Source: an uncultured Clostridia bacterium (GTDB lineage: Bacteria; Bacillota; Clostridia; Oscillospirales; Ruminococcaceae). Taken from it: 8,376 bases of DNA. The notes under the pieces were generated by a model. That model searched no databases. It had not been told where the DNA came from and saw only the letters and a program-made list of their open reading frames with translations. This document shows, in pieces, positions 1 to 6,097 of this stretch (the stretch's first letter is position 1; every line of letters begins with the position of its first letter). The translations under genes were made by a program, and so were the position numbers. Where the stretch lies: the NCBI GenBank assembly GCA_947584825.1, contig CANPWR010000059.1, positions 1 to 8,376 on the forward strand, in the 5' to 3' direction.

Positions 1-1
1 C

Positions 2-76
2 AAAGATAATAAAGGAAAGGCTCAAAAAGTATATAGTAAGTGGAACACGAAGCTCAGAAAAGTAAAAGTGAAGTAG
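2..76 (+). CDS. C-terminal end of a secreted Fn3-tail protein (5' truncated by window edge)
   Basis: An open frame enters the window at base 2 and stops at TAG 74-76, giving 24 residues. They include KVYSKW and end in RKVKVK. The last 24 residues of the large CotH-type protein downstream (635-3712) align with these without gaps, and 15 of 24 positions are identical (KVYSSW and RKVKTK there). The fragment is therefore very probably the end of a fibronectin-III-like, lysine-rich C-terminal domain on another secreted or surface protein encoded just upstream. Everything N-terminal lies outside the window, so its main function is unknown. It could be a paralogue of the CotH protein or an unrelated protein sharing only the tail. 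No terminator follows immediately. The first good one is at 403-440, so a transcript of this gene could carry a long structured 3' region. Confidence 0.8.
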   Translation, partial: KDNKGKAQKVYSKWNTKLRKVKVK

Positions 77-97
77 TGGCTTAACGTCACTCACACT

Positions 98-362
98 CTG
101 CCTTTGAAAATCATAGCGAAACGGCAGAACAGTACAAAGATGAGAACACATCTAAGTATAGCCTGTCATTTATCAGACTATGATATGATAAAAAGTTTTC
201 AAAGGCGGCAAAGAAAAGCCTTCTAAATATTCCTAAATAAAGCCCGAGAGGGTAACTTATCCAAACTAGACAGAACAATAGCTGCTTCTCATATGAAATG
301 ATGAAGCAGCGGTTGGACTGTCAATAATAGTGATAAGTATGTTACGGCAATTGTCGTAATAT
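98..362 (+). ncRNA. Putative structured RNA or structured 3' UTR of unknown family
   Basis: This gene-free stretch contains an ordered series of helices. An outer stem pairs GCCTTTGAAAA (100-110) with TTTTCAAAGGC (196-206) and can extend to 98/208. It encloses two small hairpins: AGATG/CATCT around 138-152, and ATAG-x-CTG/CAG-x-CTAT around 158-181. Next come a GNRA-capped hairpin (CCC 243-245, GAGA loop, GGG 250-252), the 84-base hairpin 255-338, and a 10-bp hairpin 339-362 with an AATT loop. The last three helices are separated by only one and zero bases, as in compact folded RNAs. A strong terminator follows at 403-440. I looked for hallmarks of tmRNA, RNase P, SRP RNA, 6S and the common riboswitches and recognised none. 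A weak extended -10-like site (TGATATGAT, 181-189) could start a shorter transcript, or the region could be the 3' UTR of the upstream gene. That it is transcribed and functional is inference; the complementarity is directly visible. Confidence 0.4.
255..338 (+). repeat. 84-base extended imperfect hairpin
   Basis: Six helical segments nest in register. ACTTATC 255-261 pairs with 332-338, ACTA 265-268 with 328-331, GACAG 269-273 with 318-322, CAAT 276-279 with 312-315 (one T-G wobble), GCTGCTTC 281-288 with 303-310, and TCAT 289-292 with 298-301. The loop is ATGAA (293-297). That gives about 32 pairs, interrupted by small bulges and mismatches. It is most likely an RNA stem inside the structured region. 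An alternative is a small palindromic mobile element, but the flanking bases (TA left, AT right) do not form a target-site duplication. Confidence 0.6.
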
Positions 363-402
363 GAATTAGAGAATTTATCTTTATGATATTATTTAGGTAT
401 TA

Positions 403-445
403 AAAATCCCGACAATCTATTTGAGGACTGTCGGGATTTTGTATT
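403..445 (+). terminator. Strong intrinsic terminator (bidirectional stem)
   Basis: AAAATCCCGACA (403-414) pairs perfectly with TGTCGGGATTTT (429-440) across a 14-base loop, followed by TTTTGTATTGT. It has a GC core with an A-tract on one side and a T-tract on the other, so it could work in both directions. It separates the upstream structured region from the promoter of the CotH-type gene. Confidence 0.9.
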
Positions 446-477
446 GTAAATTTTAATTTAATATTACAAAATATCAG

Positions 478-506
478 TTGACAAAACAATGTGTTTTATA
501 TATTAT
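478..506 (+). promoter_or_regulatory. Sigma-A promoter of the CotH-type gene
   Basis: A perfect -35 TTGACA (478-483), a 17-base spacer and -10 TATTAT (501-506, one mismatch to consensus). Transcription would start near 513, leaving an AT-rich leader of about 120 bases before the ATG at 635. The promoter lies just after a terminator, which supports an independent transcript. Confidence 0.85.
483..497. promoter_or_regulatory. Palindromic operator-like site in the promoter spacer
   Basis: AAAACA (483-488), three central bases ATG, then TGTTTT (492-497) form a perfect 6+3+6 inverted repeat. It fills most of the space between the -35 and -10 boxes, where a bound dimeric regulator would block RNA polymerase. 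The motif matches no regulator I can name with confidence. In AT-rich DNA such a palindrome can arise by chance. Confidence 0.35.
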
Positions 507-634
507 TATTTTAGTGGATTATTGATTTTAAATAAAAAGTTTTATAACTTATCTTAGAATTTGTGAAAATGTATAGAATAATTGAAATTAATATCTGCAA
601 TGTTTAGGAGTGTTTTGAGAATAGGAGGTAAACT

Positions 635-3600
635 ATGAGTATTTATAGGAAATTTGCAAGCATTGCAACAGCGATTGTTATGGCTGCTACAGCAATTGGA
701 ATTTCTGCTTTCGTAACAGGTGCAGAAATTACAGGTGTTGTAATTAATGAAGTATGTCTTGGAAATCAGGGTGGAAATGGAAATCTTACAGGTGTCAAGG
801 CAGTTTATGACAAAGATGGTGAAACTAAAACTGAGCTGTGCGATTGGATCGAGCTTTATAATCCAACCGATTCATCAGTTGATGTGTCAGGTTATCAGTT
901 GAAAAAGACTGATTTGATTGGTGATGTTAAAACAGAAGCCGTAAATGGTACTGCTGTAGTTCCATCAAAGGGTTACCTTGTATTATACTGCAATAAATAT
1001 TTGGATTCCTCTATGGTTGATTCTAAGCCGTATATTTCTATGAATCTTTCAAGTGACAGTTTGGATTTGGATTTGCAATCAAGCACATCTGAAAGCGTTG
1101 ATACGCTGACTGTACCTTCTCTTGTTGATGATACTACCTATGCAAGAATTCCTGACGGAAGCGAAGATTGCAAGACAGTATTACCAACACCGGGTGAGAG
1201 CAATAATAACGCTAAAGCTTTTATACAGGCTCCGGAGTTTTCAAAGGAGAGCGGAGCATTTAATGACAGCTTTTCTTTGGAAATGACCGCAGAGGAAGGT
1301 GCAGAAATATATTACACCACTGACGGAAGTATTCCAACGGATAAGTCAGAAAAATATTCTGGTGAAATAAAAGTTGTGGATAGAACTAGTGAAAAAAATG
1401 TACTTTCTGCAATAAGTAAATATAAATTGACTGATAGTGATCATGCGGGCTGGGATGGAAATAGTGAACCTACAGTAAAGGTCGATAAGGCTACTGTCAT
1501 CAGAGCGGTTGCAATAAAAGACGGAGAGCTTAGCAACGTAGTTACAAAATCGTATTTTGTAGGAAAAACTAACGAGACATACGCAGGAGTTCCTATAATC
1601 TCTATTGTTACAGATGCAGATAATCTATTTGATGATGAAATAGGAATTTATCTTCAGAAAAACTGCACTAACAAAGGTAAAGAATGGGAAAGACCTGTGC
1701 ATATAGACTACATAAAGAATAACGAAGCGGTATTGTCTCAAGAATGCGGTATAAGAATTCAGGGCGGATACTCAAGAGGAGAATACCAAAAGAGTTTAAG
1801 GCTTTATGCAAGAAGTGATTACGGTGAAAAGAGCTTTAAATATGATTTCTTTGATGGAAAAGCAAAGGATACAGAGGGTAATGTTATTAAATCATTTAAG
1901 AAAATAACGCTCAGAAACGGCGGTAATGACGCTAACTATGTTAAATATAAGGACTCCCTTTTGCAAACCTGCGTGCTAGACAGAAGTTTCTCAACTCAGG
2001 CAAGCATTCCTTGTATTGCATTTATAAACGGTGAATACTGGGGAATTTATACTATGCAGGAGGATTACAACGACGATTATGCAGAAAGCCATTTCGGAGT
2101 TAATAAGGATAATGTTGTAATGATAAAGCCTGATTCTGCGAATAATAATATTCCTAAGATCGAAGAGGGCGAAGATGCAGATTTAGAGCTTTGGAATAAT
2201 TTTGTAAGTTACGTAAAGGATTCGTCTAAGGATTTTTCAAAGAAGTCAGATTATGAAGAAATTTCTGAGATGATTGATTTAGACAGCTTTGCTGACTATG
2301 TTGCAGCGGAAACATATATATCAAATGAAGACTGGTCGGGCAAGAACTGGGAAGTCTGGAGAACAAGAACAGTTGATACAGAGACCGGAGGAAAATACAG
2401 TGACGGCAAATGGAGATTTATGTTCTATGATGTTGAGATGGGTGCATTCCTCTGGGGAAATCCAGGTGAAAGCTCTGAAAATGACAAGCTCTATCATATT
2501 TATAACGGAGGAAGAGAAAGCGAAGAACCCATTCAAACTTTAGTATATAAATTGATGCAGAATCCAGATTTTGCACAAAAGGTTTTCGATAATATTAAAG
2601 ACTTAGCAAAAAACAGCTATGAGTCTAGACGTGTTATGAGTATAATGGCAGAGCTCCACGATTTGTATTATCCGAATTTGGAGAAATATTATCTTAGATT
2701 CCCTACAGGCAATGGTATTTGGGCTGCCGATCAGTGTGAAAACTGGATTAAAACATTCTTTACCGGAGGAAATAACAACGGTAAAACTTATGTTGCCAGA
2801 GACGTTTATGCTTTGGATATGGTAAAATACAATCAGGCAGTTATAAAATGTGAGGCGTTGAAGTCAAGCGATTGTGTAAGTGGGTATAATGAAATGCTGT
2901 CTGCTTTGAATAATCTTAAGTTAAGGTTAGAAAATACATCGATATCTTATACCAGTAAGAAAACCTCTTATGAGAATTTTTTAACAGCATACAATAATAT
3001 GGTTCTTAATAAGAGCGGAGAAGTAAAGGTTCTTCTGTTTGATACAATATCTATAAAGAGACAGAATAATTATAGCGATGATCAATGGCTGGCGTTCAAA
3101 ACAGCATACGACGAACTTGTTGATGTTTATAACGATCCTTCTGCCGATGATAATCAGAGGACAGTCGCTATTAACAAATTAAAGGCTTCTATTGATAATC
3201 TTGGAATAAATGTACCGCCAACGTCGTCTGATCCATCTTCGGAACCTTCATCAGATTCGTCTATTGATATACCTACACAGCCTACTAGCATTGCACCTAT
3301 CTCAACGACCCCAACTCCTAAGTCAACTGCAACACCTAAGTCAACTAAAAACGGTAAGGCAGTAAAGGCTGCAAAAGACAAGGCAAACGCTGAAAAGGTA
3401 ATTAAGAAGGCAAAGATTAAAAAGCTTACTGCGAAAGCAAAGGGCAAGAAAAAGATAGTCGTAAGCTGGAAGAAAGTCAAGAATGCAAAGGGCTATGAAG
3501 TGCAGGTATCGAAGAAAAAGAACTTTAAGAAGCTAGTATTTGACAAACATACTACAAAGAAAAAGCTTACAATAAAAAATGGCAAGATAAAAAGTAAAAA

Positions 3601-3712
3601 GACTTACTTTGTTAGGGTAAGGGCTTACACAACATATAAAGATGCTAATGGAAAACCTCATAAGGTATACAGCAGTTGGATAAAGAAGATAAGGAAAGTC
3701 AAAACAAAGTAG
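635..3712 (+). CDS. Secreted multidomain CotH-type kinase protein with lamin-tail, chitobiase-C, FIVAR-like and Fn3-like domains
   Basis: A 1025-residue protein. ATG 635 follows AGGAGG (623-628) by six bases. Residues 1-30 are a signal peptide with a hydrophobic core and VTGA cleavage site. Residues about 33-192 resemble a lamin-tail domain (VINEV; DWIELYNP). Residues about 199-310 resemble the chitobiase C-terminal domain (YYTTDGSIPT). Residues about 317-710 are the CotH kinase-like domain, with IRIQGG 373-378, K386, LRNGGND, NGEYWGIYTMQEDY, NEDW with D566, and FYDVE with D599. D566 and D599 match the two acidic active-site positions of the family. Residues about 800-860 resemble a FIVAR helical module. 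Residues 861-930 are a Ser/Thr/Pro then Lys-rich linker, and 931-1025 a very basic Fn3-like tail without an LPXTG motif or membrane anchor. Bacillus CotH phosphorylates spore-coat proteins; family members in gut Clostridia are often extracellular. Kinase activity and any substrate are inferred. Promoter and terminator flank this gene alone. Confidence 0.88.
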   Translation: MSIYRKFASIATAIVMAATAIGISAFVTGAEITGVVINEVCLGNQGGNGNLTGVKAVYDKDGETKTELCDWIELYNPTDSSVDVSGYQLKKTDLIGDVKTEAVNGTAVVPSKGYLVLYCNKYLDSSMVDSKPYISMNLSSDSLDLDLQSSTSESVDTLTVPSLVDDTTYARIPDGSEDCKTVLPTPGESNNNAKAFIQAPEFSKESGAFNDSFSLEMTAEEGAEIYYTTDGSIPTDKSEKYSGEIKVVDRTSEKNVLSAISKYKLTDSDHAGWDGNSEPTVKVDKATVIRAVAIKDGELSNVVTKSYFVGKTNETYAGVPIISIVTDADNLFDDEIGIYLQKNCTNKGKEWERPVHIDYIKNNEAVLSQECGIRIQGGYSRGEYQKSLRLYARSDYGEKSFKYDFFDGKAKDTEGNVIKSFKKITLRNGGNDANYVKYKDSLLQTCVLDRSFSTQASIPCIAFINGEYWGIYTMQEDYNDDYAESHFGVNKDNVVMIKPDSANNNIPKIEEGEDADLELWNNFVSYVKDSSKDFSKKSDYEEISEMIDLDSFADYVAAETYISNEDWSGKNWEVWRTRTVDTETGGKYSDGKWRFMFYDVEMGAFLWGNPGESSENDKLYHIYNGGRESEEPIQTLVYKLMQNPDFAQKVFDNIKDLAKNSYESRRVMSIMAELHDLYYPNLEKYYLRFPTGNGIWAADQCENWIKTFFTGGNNNGKTYVARDVYALDMVKYNQAVIKCEALKSSDCVSGYNEMLSALNNLKLRLENTSISYTSKKTSYENFLTAYNNMVLNKSGEVKVLLFDTISIKRQNNYSDDQWLAFKTAYDELVDVYNDPSADDNQRTVAINKLKASIDNLGINVPPTSSDPSSEPSSDSSIDIPTQPTSIAPISTTPTPKSTATPKSTKNGKAVKAAKDKANAEKVIKKAKIKKLTAKAKGKKKIVVSWKKVKNAKGYEVQVSKKKNFKKLVFDKHTTKKKLTIKNGKIKSKKTYFVRVRAYTTYKDANGKPHKVYSSWIKKIRKVKTK

Positions 3713-3727
3713 AGTTCAATAATAATG

Positions 3728-3770
3728 AAACCGCTCGGGGCAGTTCAGGATACCCGGGCGGTTTTGGCTA
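3728..3770 (+). terminator. Intrinsic terminator after the CotH-type gene
   Basis: AAACCGCTCGGG (3728-3739) pairs with CCCGGGCGGTTT (3753-3764), twelve pairs with one T-G wobble and a 13-base loop. TTTTGGCTATTTATT follows. The T-run is imperfect, but the stem is GC-rich and lies 16 bases after the stop codon. Confidence 0.85.
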
Positions 3771-3846
3771 TTTATTCGTATTTAAGCATTTTACAAACTC
3801 TACAGAGGAAGAGTGCGTTCAGGGGTTACCCATGCCGGTTCGACGG

Positions 3847-3875
3847 TTGCTTAACTATTTTAATTGTGGTATAAT
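3847..3875 (+). promoter_or_regulatory. Extended -10 promoter of the amidohydrolase-fumarase unit
   Basis: A perfect TATAAT (3870-3875) is directly preceded by TGG (3867-3869), the TGn extended -10 signature. TTGCTT (3847-3852) sits at the ideal 17-base spacing and matches only TTG of the -35 box. The extended -10 probably compensates for the weak -35. The start point would be near 3882, giving a short leader of about 25 bases. Confidence 0.75.
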
Positions 3876-3907
3876 GTCTTTATAAAATAAATATCGGAGT
3901 GACACTG

Positions 3908-5044
3908 ATGATAATATACAATGCGAAAATATATACGATGAACGATAGAAATGAAATAATTGGTAACGGATTTGTGGTGTATGAAAATGGTAAAATACAG
4001 TGTGTGGGTAGCGGTTGTCCTGATAATACTGAAGACGAGATGACTGATGCAAAAGGAAGTTCGCTGTTTCCAGGATTTATTGACTCTCATACTCACTTGG
4101 GTTTGTTTACAAGCGGCGTGGGGATTGAAGGAGAGGATTTTAATGAAGATTCCGATCCGGTAACGCCCCAGCTTAGCGCAATAGACGGCATAAATCCGAT
4201 GGATTCTGCGTTTGAGGACGCAAGAAGAGCAGGAGTAACTACTGTTGCCGTTTCTCCCGGAAGCTCAAATGCAATTTGCGGAAGCATTATAGCTGTAAAA
4301 ACAAAGGGTAAGCGCATTGATTCAATGTCACTCGGCAAGGTCGGCATGAAAATAAGTCTTGGTGAGAACCCTAAGATGACATATCTCGATAAGGATTCCA
4401 CACCTGTGACAAGAATGGCAATAGCAGCGCTTATACGTGAAGCCTTACGAAAGGCGCAAAAGTATATTAATGATAAGGAGACAGGAGACGACGCTCCCGA
4501 ATATGATGCAAAATGTGAGGCGTTGATTCCGCTGCTTAAAAGGGAAGTCAAAGCACATTTTCACTGTCATCGTGCAGATGATATATTTACAGCGATAAGG
4601 ATTGCCAAGGAGTTTAATCTGGATTATGTTTTGATACACTGCACAGAAGGTCACCTTATTGCTGACGAGCTTGAAAAAGAAAATGCAACTGCAGTTATCG
4701 GTCCTATAATATGTGACAAATCAAAACCTGAGCTTGCAAATCTTACTCCTGCAAATAGCTGTATTTTGAACTCGGCTGGTGTTGATATTTCAATTTGTAC
4801 GGATCATAGTGAGGTCCCAATTCAGTATCTTCCGCTATCTGCAGGCATTGCAGTAAAATACGGTTTGGATTATTATGAGGCTTTGAAAGCAATTACAAAA
4901 ATTCCAGCAAAGCAGTTAGGATTGTTTGACAGAATAGGTTCAATAGAAGTAGGTAAGGACGCAGATATGGTGATGTTTGGCTCTAGTCCTTTTGATGTTA
5001 TGAGCAGTCCTGAAATGGTGGTAATAAACGGAGATGAAATATAA
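3908..5044 (+). CDS. Metal-dependent amidohydrolase (COG1228, imidazolonepropionase-like)
   Basis: A 378-residue TIM-barrel amidohydrolase, presumably cytoplasmic, since no signal peptide is visible. I chose ATG 3908: GGAG (3896-3899) lies eight bases before it, the protein then begins MIIYNAKIYTM as relatives do, and the in-frame GTG at 3899 overlaps that binding site. Metal-binding candidates are H61 and H63 (HTH), H217/H219/H221 (HFHCHRADD), H244 and H249 (IHCTEGH), and D299 (CTDHSE). The GKDADMVMFG segment near the C-terminus is the usual closing beta-sandwich. The segment PVTPQLSAIDGINPMD marks a Firmicutes subgroup whose substrate is, to my knowledge, unestablished. The HFHCHRADD stretch seems two residues longer than the HAHRADD form I recall. 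It is the first gene of a two-gene unit; its stop codon touches the start codon of the fumarase alpha subunit. The family call is firm, the substrate unknown. Confidence 0.87.
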   Translation: MIIYNAKIYTMNDRNEIIGNGFVVYENGKIQCVGSGCPDNTEDEMTDAKGSSLFPGFIDSHTHLGLFTSGVGIEGEDFNEDSDPVTPQLSAIDGINPMDSAFEDARRAGVTTVAVSPGSSNAICGSIIAVKTKGKRIDSMSLGKVGMKISLGENPKMTYLDKDSTPVTRMAIAALIREALRKAQKYINDKETGDDAPEYDAKCEALIPLLKREVKAHFHCHRADDIFTAIRIAKEFNLDYVLIHCTEGHLIADELEKENATAVIGPIICDKSKPELANLTPANSCILNSAGVDISICTDHSEVPIQYLPLSAGIAVKYGLDYYEALKAITKIPAKQLGLFDRIGSIEVGKDADMVMFGSSPFDVMSSPEMVVINGDEI

Positions 5045-5887
5045 ATGAGAGAGATAAGTGTAAAGGAAGTTGAACAAAGGGTTGCAGAGCTTTGTATAAA
5101 GGCTAATCTGAATCTTCCGGTAGATTTGGAGGATTGTATAAAGTGCAGAGCGAAAGAGGAGAAGTCAGAAGTAGGGCGAAATGTTTTCACAGATATAATA
5201 GACAACATTAATGTTGCAAGAGATGAAACAATTCCAATATGTCAGGATACAGGTATGGCAGTTATATTTTTGGAAATAGGTCAGGATGTACATTTTGCCG
5301 GCGGAGGTTTATATGAGGCTATAAACAGGGGAGTTGCAAAAGGATATACAGACGGTTATTTAAGAAAGTCGATAGTATCCGACCCTCTTGAAAGAGTTAA
5401 TACCAACGACAATACTCCTGCGGTCATACATACAAAAATAGTTGACGGTGACAAAGTTCGGATTATGGTAGCACCAAAGGGATTTGGCAGTGAAAATATG
5501 TCGGCTCTAAAAATGATGACGCCGTCTGCAACTTTCGATGAAATAATAGATTTTGTTGTTGAAACTGTTGCACACGCAGGTTCAAATCCGTGTCCGCCTA
5601 TTGTTGTTGGTGTCGGAATAGGCGGTGATTTTGAAAGCTGTGCATATAACGCAAAAAAGGCTTTATGCAGACCTGTGTCAATAAGAAATCCAAAAGCTTT
5701 GTATGCTGACCTTGAAAAGAAAATGCTTGATAAAATAAACAAACTCGGAATAGGTCCTCAGGGTTTTGGCGGTACTGTAACAGCATTAGCGGTCAATATT
5801 GAACAGGCACCGACTCATATTGCAGGTTTACCTGTTTCGGTAAACATCGGCTGTCATGTTACAAGGCATGCTGAGGCTACGATTTAA
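5045..5887 (+). CDS. fumA: Class I fumarate hydratase, alpha subunit ([4Fe-4S])
   Basis: A 280-residue protein, the usual length for the separate alpha (N-terminal) subunit of class I fumarase or L-tartrate dehydratase, which with a beta subunit hydrates fumarate to malate through a [4Fe-4S] cluster. Family signatures span the whole length: ICQDTGMAV, YLRKSI, NDNTPAVIH, PKGFGSENMS, NPCPPIVVGVGIGG, GIGPQGFGGT, PTHIAGLPVSVNIGCH. The three cluster cysteines are present as C66, C183 and C270, with spacings like those of the single-chain enzyme FumA. ATG 5045 follows the amidohydrolase TAA with no gap, and GGAG (5030-5033) sits inside that upstream gene, so translation is probably coupled. The oddity is that no beta subunit follows; the next feature is a tRNA. 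The enzyme needs beta, which must be encoded elsewhere or lost. Fumarase is likelier than tartrate dehydratase, but sequence alone does not settle the substrate. Confidence 0.92.
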   Translation: MREISVKEVEQRVAELCIKANLNLPVDLEDCIKCRAKEEKSEVGRNVFTDIIDNINVARDETIPICQDTGMAVIFLEIGQDVHFAGGGLYEAINRGVAKGYTDGYLRKSIVSDPLERVNTNDNTPAVIHTKIVDGDKVRIMVAPKGFGSENMSALKMMTPSATFDEIIDFVVETVAHAGSNPCPPIVVGVGIGGDFESCAYNAKKALCRPVSIRNPKALYADLEKKMLDKINKLGIGPQGFGGTVTALAVNIEQAPTHIAGLPVSVNIGCHVTRHAEATI

Positions 5888-5945
5888 GAGAAACGACTAT
5901 TTTATAGGATATTTTTGTTTTGTCGAATATATTAATAAATAGTGG

Positions 5946-5974
5946 TTGACAAAATACTGCTGTTGTGATAAAAT
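5946..5974 (+). promoter_or_regulatory. Promoter of the tRNA-Leu gene
   Basis: A perfect TTGACA (5946-5951), a 17-base spacer and TAAAAT (5969-5974), with TGA directly before it as an extended -10. The start point near 5981 leaves about ten bases of 5' leader before the mature tRNA. This strength fits a stable RNA gene. Confidence 0.85.
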
Positions 5975-5990
5975 ATTTCAGTGGTGTTTT

Positions 5991-6077
5991 GCCGGTGTGA
6001 TGGAATTGGCAGACGTGCTGGACTCAAAATCCAGTGGTGGAGACACCGTACCGGTTCGACCCCGGTCACCGGCACCA
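5991..6077 (+). tRNA. tRNA-Leu, anticodon CAA (reads UUG)
   Basis: Acceptor strands GCCGGTG (5991-5997) and CACCGGC (6067-6073) pair fully, followed by discriminator A6074 and an encoded CCA (6075-6077). The anticodon arm is CTGGA (6018-6022), loop CTCAAAA with anticodon CAA at 6025-6027, and TCCAG (6030-6034). A long variable arm with GGTG/CACC around a GAGA loop marks a class II tRNA, as expected for leucine. The T arm is ACCGG, loop TTCGACC, CCGGT (6050-6066). All arms are intact. It stands alone between its own promoter and terminator. Confidence 0.97.
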
Positions 6078-6093
6078 GCAACGGTGACGTTGC
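6078..6093 (+). other. Small GNRA-type hairpin directly after the tRNA CCA end
   Basis: GCAACG (6078-6083), tetraloop GTGA, CGTTGC (6088-6093): a perfect six-pair stem starting on the base after CCA. It probably belongs to the tRNA precursor trailer and may aid 3'-end processing. Confidence 0.6.
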
Positions 6094-6097
6094 ATCC

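Noticed and set aside
140..226. A 28-codon ORF within the structured intergenic region
   Set aside because: There is no ribosome binding site before the ATG, no recognisable protein, and the bases are better explained by the pairing of 100-110 with 196-206.
77..445. Known riboswitch (c-di-GMP, SAM, cobalamin) or CRISPR/tracr element in the first intergenic region
   Set aside because: The conserved core sequences of these families are not present, there are no regularly spaced repeats and no cas gene, and the terminator with its own downstream promoter argues against cis-control of the CotH-type gene.
253..553. Direct repeat TAACTTATC at 253-261 and 545-553, which could let 332-338 pair with the CotH leader
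   Set aside because: Nine AT-rich bases recur easily by chance, a terminator lies between the copies, and the local partner at 255-261 gives a much better hairpin.
3154..3480. 108-codon ORF on the minus strand inside the CotH-type gene
   Set aside because: Its composition mirrors the Lys- and Thr/Pro-rich codons of the real gene read backwards; it has no ribosome binding site or family match.
3820..3852. Stretch containing GGTTCGAC that resembles a tRNA T-arm or tRNA-derived attachment site
   Set aside because: The flanking bases do not form a five-pair T stem, no acceptor or anticodon arm is present, and no integrase or element boundary is seen. The segment is mostly upstream promoter DNA.
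3676..3885. 69-codon + strand ORF overlapping the end of the CotH-type gene
   Set aside because: It runs through the terminator stem and into the next promoter, with no ribosome binding site and no recognisable domain.
3899..3907. GTG at 3899 as start of the amidohydrolase
   Set aside because: It overlaps the GGAG binding site (3896-3899). ATG 3908 has proper spacing and gives the N-terminus typical of the family.
5888..5945. Terminator after the fumarase alpha gene
   Set aside because: Only CGAC/GTCG complementarity with a long AT loop was seen, without a GC-rich stem. The upstream transcript may read into the tRNA unit and stop at 6098-6134.
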